A DNA stretch of 64,000 nt from Flavobacterium tyrosinilyticum (lineage in GTDB: Bacteria > Bacteroidota > Bacteroidia > Flavobacteriales > Flavobacteriaceae). The notes under the pieces were generated by a model. It did no database searches and was not told where the DNA came from. It saw only the letters and a list, made by a program, of their open reading frames with translations. Positions within the stretch are counted from its first letter, which is position 1. Every line of letters begins with the position of its first letter. The translations under genes were made by a program, and so were the position numbers. The stretch lies in the NCBI RefSeq assembly GCF_023656565.1, contig NZ_JAMOKG010000002.1:936030-1000029 (forward strand), in the 5' to 3' direction. Below are positions 26,421 through 34,334 of this stretch, piece by piece.

Positions 26421-26992
26421 CAAATTGTAAAGTAGTTATAATTGGCGGTTCGGCAGGAAGTTTGCAGGCATTATTGCAGATTTTGCCCTTTATAGAAAAA
26501 CCTGTTTCTTTTGCGATTGCCATTGTGGTTCACAGAAAAAACTCAGACGAACAAACTTTAGAAGATTTAATCGCTCTCAAATCAAAAATAAAAGTAAAAG
26601 AGGTAGAAGACAAAGTAAAACTCGAAGCAGGATTTATTTATATCGCGCCTTCCAATTATCATTTGTTATTTGAGAAAGATGAGACATTATCTTTAGATAT
26701 TTCAGAAAAAATAAACTATAGCAGGCCAAGTATAGATGTTTCTTTTGAGTCTGCAGCAGAAATATATGGTCAAAATTTAGTTGGAATTCTACTTTCGGGT
26801 TCCAATTCGGATGGGACAGCAGGGTTGAGAGCAATTCAGTCAGCTGGCGGTGTAAGCGTTGTGCAGAATCCGCTTTCTGCAGATATGCCTTTTATGCCAA
26901 ACAATGCAATTTTGCATACAGTGCCAGATTTTATTTTAAAAACCGAAGAGATTTTAGAGTTTATAAAAGAAATTAATATTGCTGATTTTTGA
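26399..26992 (+). CDS. cheB: CheB-type methylesterase without receiver domain
   Basis: A 197-residue protein equal to the catalytic half of CheB. The Ser-His-Asp triad is visible as Ser18 (IGGSAGS), His45 (VVHRKNS) and Asp138 (SGSNSDGTAG). The usual N-terminal receiver is missing, so control presumably comes from another protein, perhaps the free receiver two genes upstream. Start at 26399 lies inside the end of cheR. The last codons form one arm of a perfect 26-bp hairpin that also ends the transcription unit. Confidence 0.93.
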   Translation: MEKNKRVTNCKVVIIGGSAGSLQALLQILPFIEKPVSFAIAIVVHRKNSDEQTLEDLIALKSKIKVKEVEDKVKLEAGFIYIAPSNYHLLFEKDETLSLDISEKINYSRPSIDVSFESAAEIYGQNLVGILLSGSNSDGTAGLRAIQSAGGVSVVQNPLSADMPFMPNNAILHTVPDFILKTEEILEFIKEINIADF

Positions 26993-27044
26993 TTAACGAT
27001 TTTTGATTTCTTCCATCTGAAATCAAAAATCGTTAATCAAAAAT
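26985..27044. terminator. Perfect 26-bp stem at the cheB stop, likely bidirectional terminator
   Basis: The left arm 26985-27010 (starting ATTTTTGATTAACGATTTTT) is fully complementary to 27019-27044 around an 8-base loop. It includes the cheB stop codon and lies between convergent genes. The AT-rich stem is unlike a classical GC-rich terminator and may instead be a repeat element that serves as one. Confidence 0.75.
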
Positions 27045-27061
27045 CTAAAATCTTCAATTTC

Positions 27062-27826
27062 TTAATTTTTTTCATCTTCAGGAAGTACGACTTTATTCAA
27101 TTCAGCTTCTTTTTCAGCTCTTTTCTGTGCCGCTTTTCCTTTTCCGATCGGAATTCCCGCTGTAACGTACAAAGATCGGTTGTATTGGTTATTTGGACCA
27201 TCTCCTTTCATTACCGTAACAAGTCCGTAGTAATATTGAACGGTGATGTTTAATCCGTTTCCAACATTCATATGATAACCAGCACCAAAAGCAAGTCCCG
27301 CATCGATAACATGAATTTGATCTCTAATGTTTTTCTTGTAAACCACATCATCTTTATTGATTTCGTTTTTAAACTCATCAAATGCTTTGGCTAACAAACC
27401 AAATTGAGGTCCAGTTTTAAGATAAATATTATTTTTGAATTGGTATTTGATTAGAATAGGAACATTAAAATAACGTATTTCACGATTCACATGTCCGCCC
27501 GCAAAAGTATTGTCTAGATTTTCATCGTTTAGAGAATACACTGGAATATCTTTTGCTCCCATTGGTGACTTAACAATAACTCCGGTATTGATCATCCAGG
27601 CAGGATTTTTCTTTGATCTAAAGTCAAAATAAAAACCAAGATTAAATCCTGGGTTTAAGGCCGAAGATCCCATATTAGAAATGGTAGAAAAATTTGCACC
27701 GCCTTCCAGACCAAATTCTAAAAACTCTGAGTTGAGTTTATCTCCAAAGATTAAGGAAATCAAAACTTGTGACTGCGCCGTGGAAATACAAAAGAAAGCA
27801 AAAACGATTAATAAAATCTTTTTCAT
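27062..27826 (-). CDS. Porin-family outer-membrane beta-barrel protein
   Basis: A 254-residue exported protein with a signal peptide (about 1-19, ending STAQSQ). Alternating strands such as FGLEGGANFSTISNMG, YFNVPILIKYQF and AGLAFGAGYHMNVG match the Bacteroidetes outer-membrane beta-barrel (porin-like, OMP_b-brl_2) family. The C-terminal 25 residues (KGKAAQKRAEKEAELNK) are charged and lie outside the barrel. It starts 12 bp after the end of the next gene upstream (27839-28960), so the two form an operon. The cargo or role is unknown. Confidence 0.82.
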   Translation of the reverse strand: MKKILLIVFAFFCISTAQSQVLISLIFGDKLNSEFLEFGLEGGANFSTISNMGSSALNPGFNLGFYFDFRSKKNPAWMINTGVIVKSPMGAKDIPVYSLNDENLDNTFAGGHVNREIRYFNVPILIKYQFKNNIYLKTGPQFGLLAKAFDEFKNEINKDDVVYKKNIRDQIHVIDAGLAFGAGYHMNVGNGLNITVQYYYGLVTVMKGDGPNNQYNRSLYVTAGIPIGKGKAAQKRAEKEAELNKVVLPEDEKN

Positions 27827-27838
27827 ATAATGGATGAA

Positions 27839-28960
27839 TTACAGTCCAAAACGGTATTGTAAACTTCCCAATACTTGTGTACGAGTCCCCAAGAAACCGC
27901 ACTCTGCACGAAACATTACATGTTTACTGAATTGATACTGCGACCCAATAATGAAGTTCCACATGTCTTTTGGTCTTTTTTGAAGGGAATATTGAACAGA
28001 TGAATCTGAGGCTGTGCTCAATGCCCCGTCTAGAGTTGCAAGGAATGTTCCTGCTCTTTCTAGAGCTCTGTCGGCAGTATTATGTTTGGCTACATTAACT
28101 GGATTTTTTTGTTCAGCCGGAGTTAAACCATCCCACCATGCATCTACTTTTGTCTGATTGTCAGAAACTTTTTGAAGTCCGCTGTCTACTTTAGCTTGAG
28201 CACTGCTTAGATCAATAAAATCAGATAAAGGCAAATCTCCATTTGTATCTCCAGAAATATGAACTCTAAAACCTCCAACCCAAATCGCTATATTGGTGTC
28301 TGGTTTATTGAATTTAAATGTTTTTCCTAATCTCGGACCAAAAACATAGGAAAAAGCAGGTTTATCTAGCGAACTAATATCAGTCCAAGCCATGTTCATA
28401 TCCAGAGCGAGCCAGCCACCGCCAATACCAATTGTTGGTGTCATACCTATACCAAAAGTAGTAGCGTCAAAATTGGCTTTGGTGCTAAAATTGGCAACTT
28501 CAGACCAATTGTTATCTGCATCTGGCACCCAAATACCAGCATTAATTTTAGTTGCCGTTTTGGCTTTTCCAAAAATTCCATAAATATTTAGAAAGGGAAG
28601 CAGCCAGATATCAGGTCTAATAGTTAGCGCACCAGCTTCAACCGTTGATTTGTCAAATCGTACAATTTCATCTAAGTTATATTGGGGTCCATGATTAAAA
28701 CCAATATTTAGATCATTAATGACAATTTCAGATTCCTGCCAAAAATAATTAACAGAAACACCTGCAGAGTAGGGAAGTTTGTATCCTTTTTGAGCTACTT
28801 TCTCACCCCAAATAGGCAGAGCGTACGGATATTTTTCTACTTTAAGACTGTCTAGTAATTCTTCATTTTTTTTCCCTACAATTTTATCGGTATAAACCTG
28901 CCCGAAAATTTGCATGCTAAATAGTAATAAAAAGGCTGATATTAGTGTATTACATTTCAT
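27839..28960 (-). CDS. Outer-membrane protein of unknown function
   Basis: A 373-residue exported protein with signal peptide (about 1-20, SMQIFGQ). The first 240 residues have repeated amphipathic strands (YSAGVSVNYFWQES, LLPFLNIYGIFGKAKTATK, GWLALDMNMAWTD), typical of a barrel. A helical, Ala-rich insertion (about 252-320, DLSSAQAKVDSGLQKVSDNQ then ADRALERAGTF) comes before the last strands, which end in SLQYRFGL with the aromatic-rich final residues of outer-membrane barrels. I do not recognise the family. Likely cotranscribed with the porin-like gene after it. Confidence 0.75.
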   Translation of the reverse strand: MKCNTLISAFLLLFSMQIFGQVYTDKIVGKKNEELLDSLKVEKYPYALPIWGEKVAQKGYKLPYSAGVSVNYFWQESEIVINDLNIGFNHGPQYNLDEIVRFDKSTVEAGALTIRPDIWLLPFLNIYGIFGKAKTATKINAGIWVPDADNNWSEVANFSTKANFDATTFGIGMTPTIGIGGGWLALDMNMAWTDISSLDKPAFSYVFGPRLGKTFKFNKPDTNIAIWVGGFRVHISGDTNGDLPLSDFIDLSSAQAKVDSGLQKVSDNQTKVDAWWDGLTPAEQKNPVNVAKHNTADRALERAGTFLATLDGALSTASDSSVQYSLQKRPKDMWNFIIGSQYQFSKHVMFRAECGFLGTRTQVLGSLQYRFGL

Positions 28961-29255
28961 TGATTTAAGTGTTTTAATGTTAAATTAATTAAACTGCGAA
29001 AAATAAATATGTACTAATGCTATTGTGAGAATCTTTTTATTGGTATGCTAAATTGGCTTTATTGTAATTAAAGATTAAGGCTTGATAATGTGTTAATTAA
29101 TGTTAAAGTTAAGGAAATTTTCTTACCACCGACAAAAAATGATAAGAAAATGATAAAAGGCATTAAAATAATTTTTGTACCATTTTTCAGTATTTTTATT
29201 CTAGGAATTAGCACCGTCAAATACCAATTAAAAAATAAATTGTATTTTTACAGCT

Positions 29256-29579
29256 GTGAAATGGATAACAATCATATTATCAATTTACCTTTTGGCATTG
29301 TCTAATATGCCCTGCGCCGATATGGAAGTAAACAGTGCTATGCATAAAACAGCTCAGTTTGCGTCAGAAGACAATCATTCGCATGACAAAGACAATGATT
29401 TATGTTCTCCATTTTGTGCTTGCAACTGCTGTGGTGCACAGGTTTTAAGTTACCATTCTACTGTAAGTTTTGAGTTTCCTAAACCTTACAATCAAATTTC
29501 AATTGTATTGCCAAGTTACAGTTCTGTTTTTATTTCCAATTTCTACGGAAGTATTTGGCAGCCCCCTCAAATAGCATAA
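29256..29579 (+). CDS. Small Cys/His exported protein (DUF6660-like), GTG start
   Basis: A 107-residue protein starting at GTG, reading MKWITIILSIYLLALSNMPC. The hydrophobic signal could end in a cysteine (Cys20), but the preceding MPC is a poor lipobox. The middle is metal-binding in character: HNSHDKDNDLC-like SEDNHSHDKDNDLC, then CACNCCGAQ. It matches the DUF6660-type proteins that precede CzcA-like efflux genes in flavobacteria. A role in sensing or handling periplasmic metal is inferred from context. It is 108 bp before czcA, with three hairpins in between. Confidence 0.75.
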   Translation: MKWITIILSIYLLALSNMPCADMEVNSAMHKTAQFASEDNHSHDKDNDLCSPFCACNCCGAQVLSYHSTVSFEFPKPYNQISIVLPSYSSVFISNFYGSIWQPPQIA

Positions 29580-29586
29580 TGATTAG

Positions 29587-29661
29587 GCCTGTTCGATAAA
29601 AATCGAAAACGGGCGAGAGAGTTGTGGACTTTCCACACATTTACAGACAATTTAATTGTCT
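29587..29661 (+). promoter_or_regulatory. Three hairpins in the leader of the efflux operon
   Basis: In order: 29587-29614 (GCCTGTTCGAT / ATCG-AA-AACGGGC), 29623-29637 (TGTGGA / TCCACA) and the near-perfect palindrome AGACAATTTAATTGTCT at 29645-29661. The last is 27 bp before the czcA start and could be an operator. None is followed by a T run, so these are not simple terminators. Confidence 0.45.
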
Positions 29662-29687
29662 AATTTCTCACGTCATTATATACTCAA

Positions 29688-32600
29688 ATGTTAGATAAAA
29701 TCATTCAATTTAGTATACGAAACAAATTCGTCATACTATTATTTACCCTTGTACTTATTGCTTGGGGAAGCTATTCGCTTAAAAAATTACCGCTCGATGC
29801 CTTGCCCGATGTAACCAACAATCAGGTTCAGATTATTACCACTGCACCAACATTGGCGAGTCAAGAAGTCGAGCAATTAATTACGTATCCTTTAGAAAGA
29901 GCTGTAAAGACAGTTCCAAATGTGATCGAACTTCGCAGTATTTCTCGTTTCGGACTATCGGTTGTAACCGTTGTTTTTGAAGAGGATGTTGATATTTACT
30001 GGGCTCGTGAACAGATATTCCAACGTTTAAAACAAGCCGAAGAAAACATTCCAGATTATGTAAATTCTCCAGAATTAGCGCCAATCTCAACGGGTTTAGG
30101 AGAAATTTATCAATATGATGTATATGCCAAAAAAGGTTACGAAAGCAAATACAGCGCGATTGAACTGAGAACAATTCAGGATTGGATCATTATTCCGCAA
30201 TTGCAGGGAGTTCGCGGTGTTGCTGAAATTAGCACTTGGGGCGGAAAACTCAAACAATTCGAAATTGCCGTAAATCCTAATATGCTGAATAGTCTTGGAG
30301 TTACCATTACCGAAATTTTTGATGCTTTAGAAAAAAACAATCAAAATACAGGTGGAGCTTATATCGAAAAAGATCAATACACATATTTTATTCGCGGTGT
30401 CGGAATGGCAAAAGGCGTAAAAGACCTCGAAAATGTGGTAGTCAAAAACCGAAATGGTTCTCCTGTTTTGGTTCGAAATGTAGCTCAAGTTCGAGAAGGT
30501 ATTGCGCTACGTTACGGAGCATCAACCAAAGACGGAAAAGGAGAAATTGTTTCGGGATTGGTTTTGATGTTAAAAGGCGAAAACTCCAGCGCTGTTGTTG
30601 AACGAGTTCATGAAAAGATGGCTCAGATTAATAAAAGCCTTCCAGAAGGAGTTGTTGCCGAAGCTTTTATTGACAGGGGAAAACTGGTTGATAATTCCAT
30701 AAAAACGGTTGCAAAGAATTTATTAGAAGGAGCTTTAATCGTAATTTTTGTTCTGATATTATTCTTAGGAAATCTTCGTGCGGGATTGATTGTCGCTTCT
30801 GTGATTCCGCTGGCGATGCTGTTTGCTGTTATTTTAATGAATGCCTTTGGCGTAAGCGGAAACCTAATGAGTCTTGGAGCGATAGATTTCGGGATTATAG
30901 TTGACGGCGCTGTGATTATTGTCGAAGCCACGATGCATCATCTGCAGAAACTCAAAAATAAAAAAGAATTAACGCAGGAAGAGATGGACGAAGAAGTCTA
31001 TAATTCGGCTTCAAAAATCAGGAACAGTGCTGCTTTTGGAGAAATCATTATTCTGATCGTTTATCTGCCAATTCTGGCTCTAATTGGAACCGAAGGAAAA
31101 ATGTTCAAGCCAATGGCTATGACGGTTGGTTTTGCCATTATTGGAGCATTTATTCTTTCGCTGACCTATATTCCAATGATGAGTGCTTTATTTCTTTCAA
31201 AAAAAACAGAACACAAAGAAAATTTTAGCGACCGCATGATTGCTTGGCTAGAAAGCCGTTATACGCCATTATTGAAAAAAGCTTTAGAGTTTAAAAAAGT
31301 AGTTCTTTCTGTTGCTGTCGGGTTATTTGCTTTTGCTTTTATTGTTTTCCAAAATATGGGAGGCGAATTTATCCCGACAATCGAAGAAGGCGATTTGGCA
31401 ATCAATGCGACCATTATGACGGGAAGTTCGCTTTCGCAAATGGTTGAAACGGCGACTAAATATGAACAGATTTTAAAAGCCAAATTCCCAGAAATCAAGA
31501 CTATTGTGACTAAAATAGGGAGTGGTGAAATTCCAACCGATCCAATGCCAATAGAAAGCGGGGATTTAATTATTGTTTTAAAAGACAAAAAAGAATGGAA
31601 AGGGAAGTATCATAATTGGGAAGAATTGGCCAATGGCATGAAAAAGGAAATGGAGATTATTCCAGGAGCCAATATCGAGATTTCGCAACCTATTCAGATG
31701 CGTTTTAACGAATTAATGACAGGAAGCCGATCTGATATTGCCATCAAGATTTTTGGTGACGATTTGGAAATTCTAGATGCCAAAGCAACTGAATTGATTT
31801 CGAAAATAAAGGGAATTGAAGGAATCGGAGATTTGAAAGCTGATAAAGTTACCGGATTACCACAGATTACCATAAAATACGATTACGACAAAATCGCGCT
31901 GTACGGACTGAATATTTCAGATATCAATCAAATTATCCGTTCGTCTTTTGCGGGAGAAGTGGCGGGAAAGATTTATGATGAAAGCAAAAGGTTTGATGTG
32001 GTGGTGAGAATGGACGAAGACAACCGCGCTGATATTACAGATGTTAGCAATTTGTTTATTCCGCTTCCAAATGGCCAGCAAGTGCCTCTTTCTCAGGTTG
32101 CTTCTGTTGAATACGAACAAGGTCCTGTGCAAGTTATCCGCGAAGACGGAAAACGAAGAATTACTGTTGGATTGAATGTGCGTGGAAGAGATATTAAAAG
32201 CGTTGTCGAAGAAATTCAGGCAAAACTGGATAAAAGTTTTAAACTTCCAGCGGGTTATTATGTGACATATGGCGGACAATTTGAAAATCTTATTGAAGCT
32301 TCAAAAAGACTTTCTGTAGCCTTGCCAATTGCTTTGGGACTGATTTTAGTCTTGCTGTATTTTACTTTTAAAAGTGCCAAACAAGCGTTGCTGATTTTTA
32401 GTGCGATTCCGTTATCGGCTATTGGAGGTGTTTTTGCGCTTTCGCTGAGAGGAATGCCATTTAGTATTTCGGCAGGAATTGGTTTTATCGCCTTATTTGG
32501 AATTGCAGTTTTAAACGGAATTGTACTGATTTCGTATTTCAATCAGTTAAAAACAGAAGGCATTTCAGATCCGTTTCAACGAATTCTTATTGGAACCAAA

Positions 32601-32810
32601 ACGAGATTACGTCCCGTTTTAATGACCGCAGCGGTTGCGTCGTTAGGATTTTTGCCAATGGCATTATCGACAAGCGGCGGGGCAGAAGTGCAGAAACCTC
32701 TTGCAACCGTAGTAATCGGCGGATTAATCTCTGCAACTTTATTGACCTTAATCGTTTTATCGATTTTGTATTTATTGCTGGAGCGTGGGTTTAACCGCAA
32801 ACATAATTAG
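29688..32810 (+). CDS. czcA: CzcA-like heavy-metal efflux RND transporter
   Basis: A 1040-residue inner-membrane proton/metal antiporter, the pump of a tripartite CzcCBA system. The fourth transmembrane segment carries DFGIIVDGAVIIVEA, the signature of the divalent (Zn/Co/Cd/Ni) HME-RND branch rather than the Cu/Ag branch. The two halves each have a periplasmic porter loop (about 35-335 and 560-860), with transmembrane bundles at about 340-550 and 870-1035. Length is normal. It is followed on the same strand by the TolC-like and adaptor genes and then by a Zn/Cd P-type ATPase, which supports a divalent metal substrate. Confidence 0.95.
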   Translation: MLDKIIQFSIRNKFVILLFTLVLIAWGSYSLKKLPLDALPDVTNNQVQIITTAPTLASQEVEQLITYPLERAVKTVPNVIELRSISRFGLSVVTVVFEEDVDIYWAREQIFQRLKQAEENIPDYVNSPELAPISTGLGEIYQYDVYAKKGYESKYSAIELRTIQDWIIIPQLQGVRGVAEISTWGGKLKQFEIAVNPNMLNSLGVTITEIFDALEKNNQNTGGAYIEKDQYTYFIRGVGMAKGVKDLENVVVKNRNGSPVLVRNVAQVREGIALRYGASTKDGKGEIVSGLVLMLKGENSSAVVERVHEKMAQINKSLPEGVVAEAFIDRGKLVDNSIKTVAKNLLEGALIVIFVLILFLGNLRAGLIVASVIPLAMLFAVILMNAFGVSGNLMSLGAIDFGIIVDGAVIIVEATMHHLQKLKNKKELTQEEMDEEVYNSASKIRNSAAFGEIIILIVYLPILALIGTEGKMFKPMAMTVGFAIIGAFILSLTYIPMMSALFLSKKTEHKENFSDRMIAWLESRYTPLLKKALEFKKVVLSVAVGLFAFAFIVFQNMGGEFIPTIEEGDLAINATIMTGSSLSQMVETATKYEQILKAKFPEIKTIVTKIGSGEIPTDPMPIESGDLIIVLKDKKEWKGKYHNWEELANGMKKEMEIIPGANIEISQPIQMRFNELMTGSRSDIAIKIFGDDLEILDAKATELISKIKGIEGIGDLKADKVTGLPQITIKYDYDKIALYGLNISDINQIIRSSFAGEVAGKIYDESKRFDVVVRMDEDNRADITDVSNLFIPLPNGQQVPLSQVASVEYEQGPVQVIREDGKRRITVGLNVRGRDIKSVVEEIQAKLDKSFKLPAGYYVTYGGQFENLIEASKRLSVALPIALGLILVLLYFTFKSAKQALLIFSAIPLSAIGGVFALSLRGMPFSISAGIGFIALFGIAVLNGIVLISYFNQLKTEGISDPFQRILIGTKTRLRPVLMTAAVASLGFLPMALSTSGGAEVQKPLATVVIGGLISATLLTLIVLSILYLLLERGFNRKHN

Positions 32811-32849
32811 TTAGTGAGAAAATTTGATAATTAGATAATTTATTACTGC

Positions 32850-33036
32850 GTGTAAAAAATAATTTCTCTCGCAGATTTCGCAGATTAATTTTAAAAGAAA
32901 AAATCTGCTCAATCTGCGAGAAACAAAAAAAATGATTTTTCACGCAGATCCTGCAGATTTTGGCAGATTAATTTTTGATTATTTAAATGTTAATCTGCGC
33001 TTATCTGCTTAAATCTTTTAAAATCTGCGTGAAACA
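32850..33036. repeat. Two tandem inverted CGCAGATT repeats
   Basis: The first palindrome is TCTCGCAGATTTCGCAGATT / AATCTGCTCAATCTGCGAGA (about 32863-32922). The second is TCACGCAGATCCTGCAGATT / AAATCTTTTAAAATCTGCGTGA (about 32938-33033). They fill the gap between czcA and the TolC-like gene, inside a probable operon. Confidence 0.8.
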
Positions 33037-33039
33037 AAA

Positions 33040-34332
33040 ATGATAAAAATGAAAAATTCAATATATAAAAAAAAGTATATAACCTTTGCGAACTTCGCGC
33101 ATCCTTTGCGAACTTTGCGGTTAAATAAGTTGCTATTAGCAAATAAGGTTTTGTGGTTAAGCACATTCCTATTAACAAGTACAGCAACATTTGCACAGCA
33201 AACCATAAGTCTAGAAAAAGCAATAGAACTAGCCAAATCAAACAACATCGACTTAAAAATTGCTGATAAAGAGATCGAGAAACAAACCGTTCTTAAGAAA
33301 GTGGCTTTTCAGCCAGATCCGCTTCAAGTGCAATATCAAGGCGGACAGTTTAACAGTGCCGATTACGACCATAACGTTTCGGTACAGCAGTTTTTTCCGT
33401 TAGGAAATATAACAAAAGCCAATCGACAATTGCAGGAAGAATTGGCAAAACTGGCTGAAAAACGAAAAGCTTTGTCTTCGTATGAAATTGAAAAAGCGGT
33501 GACATTGGCGTATTATCAATATTTGTATGGTGTTTCAATCCAGAAACTCAACTCAGAATTGAATGCTATTTATACCAAGTTCTTAAAGAACGCCGAACTG
33601 CGTTTTAAAACAGGAGAAAGTGGTAATATTGAAGTAATCAGCGCTAAAGCGAAAGTAAAAGAAATCGAAATACAAAAAGCACAGTTAGAATACGATTTGG
33701 CAATTTATCAGAAGCAATTGCAATTTTTCATTCAGACAGATGAAAATATAGTTCCTGATTCAAATACGGCTTTACAATACACTTTTTTAGAAAATCAGGA
33801 AAATACAAAAGCAGAGACTTTGATGACCGATTTTTATCAGCAGCAGATTTCGGTTTATCAAAAAGAAGCGGGAACGTTTAAAGCACTGCGAACACCAAAA
33901 GTTGGATTAGGTTATTTTGCACAAACCATCAATACCGAATCGCTGTTTCAGGGTTTTACAGCCGGATTACAGATTCCGTTATTTGGAGGTGTGAATACTA
34001 CCAAAGCCAAAGCGGCCGAAATCAGTATTTCGCAGTCGCAAATGGCTTTAGATCGAAATAAAATGATTTTGAATTTGCAGAAAGAAGAATTGCAGAACAA
34101 TTTCAAAAAGCAGCAGAAAAACTTAGCGTATTTCCAAAATGAAGGCTTGCATTATGCCGATCAGATTATTGAAACGGCTCAAAAAAGTTATGCCAACGGC
34201 GATATGAGTTACTGGTCGTATATCAGCTTTTTAAATCAGGCTATTGATATTAAAAAACAGTTTGCAGAGGCAACGCACAGCTACAATCAGAGTGCTATCG
34301 AACTTCAATTTCCAACTATCAAAAACAATTAA
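33040..34332 (+). CDS. czcC: TolC-like outer-membrane efflux protein (CzcC-like)
   Basis: A 430-residue outer-membrane channel subunit. After the signal peptide the mature protein starts near QQTISLEKAIELAKSNNIDL and has two long-helix repeats typical of TolC-like proteins, with KSYANGDMSYWSYISFLNQA in the second. The N-terminus is odd. Residues 14-29 (ITFANFAHPLRTLRLN) are encoded by a TTTGCGAACTT-type intergenic repeat at 33081-33127, placed before the hydrophobic core LLANKVLWLSTFLL. An in-frame ATG lies at 33049 as well. Whether translation begins upstream of or within the repeat cannot be settled by eye. Ends 2 bp before the adaptor gene. Confidence 0.9.
   Translation: MIKMKNSIYKKKYITFANFAHPLRTLRLNKLLLANKVLWLSTFLLTSTATFAQQTISLEKAIELAKSNNIDLKIADKEIEKQTVLKKVAFQPDPLQVQYQGGQFNSADYDHNVSVQQFFPLGNITKANRQLQEELAKLAEKRKALSSYEIEKAVTLAYYQYLYGVSIQKLNSELNAIYTKFLKNAELRFKTGESGNIEVISAKAKVKEIEIQKAQLEYDLAIYQKQLQFFIQTDENIVPDSNTALQYTFLENQENTKAETLMTDFYQQQISVYQKEAGTFKALRTPKVGLGYFAQTINTESLFQGFTAGLQIPLFGGVNTTKAKAAEISISQSQMALDRNKMILNLQKEELQNNFKKQQKNLAYFQNEGLHYADQIIETAQKSYANGDMSYWSYISFLNQAIDIKKQFAEATHSYNQSAIELQFPTIKNN
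33081..33127. repeat. TTTGCG-type repeat inside the TolC-like reading frame
   Basis: ACCTTTGCGAACTTCGCGC followed by CCTTTGCGAACTTTGCGGTT is the same unit found between genes at 30-70, 52920 and 53790. Here it is in frame within the N-terminal coding region. Confidence 0.85.
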
Positions 34333-34334
34333 TC

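Noticed and set aside
25608..26992. Chemotaxis operon for motility
   Set aside because: CheR and CheB are present, but CheA, CheW, chemoreceptors and flagellar genes are not, so calling it chemotaxis is not supported.
33018..33248. Antisense frames opposite the start of the TolC-like gene
   Set aside because: They read the repeat in the other direction; the plus-strand frame continues into a clear TolC-like protein.
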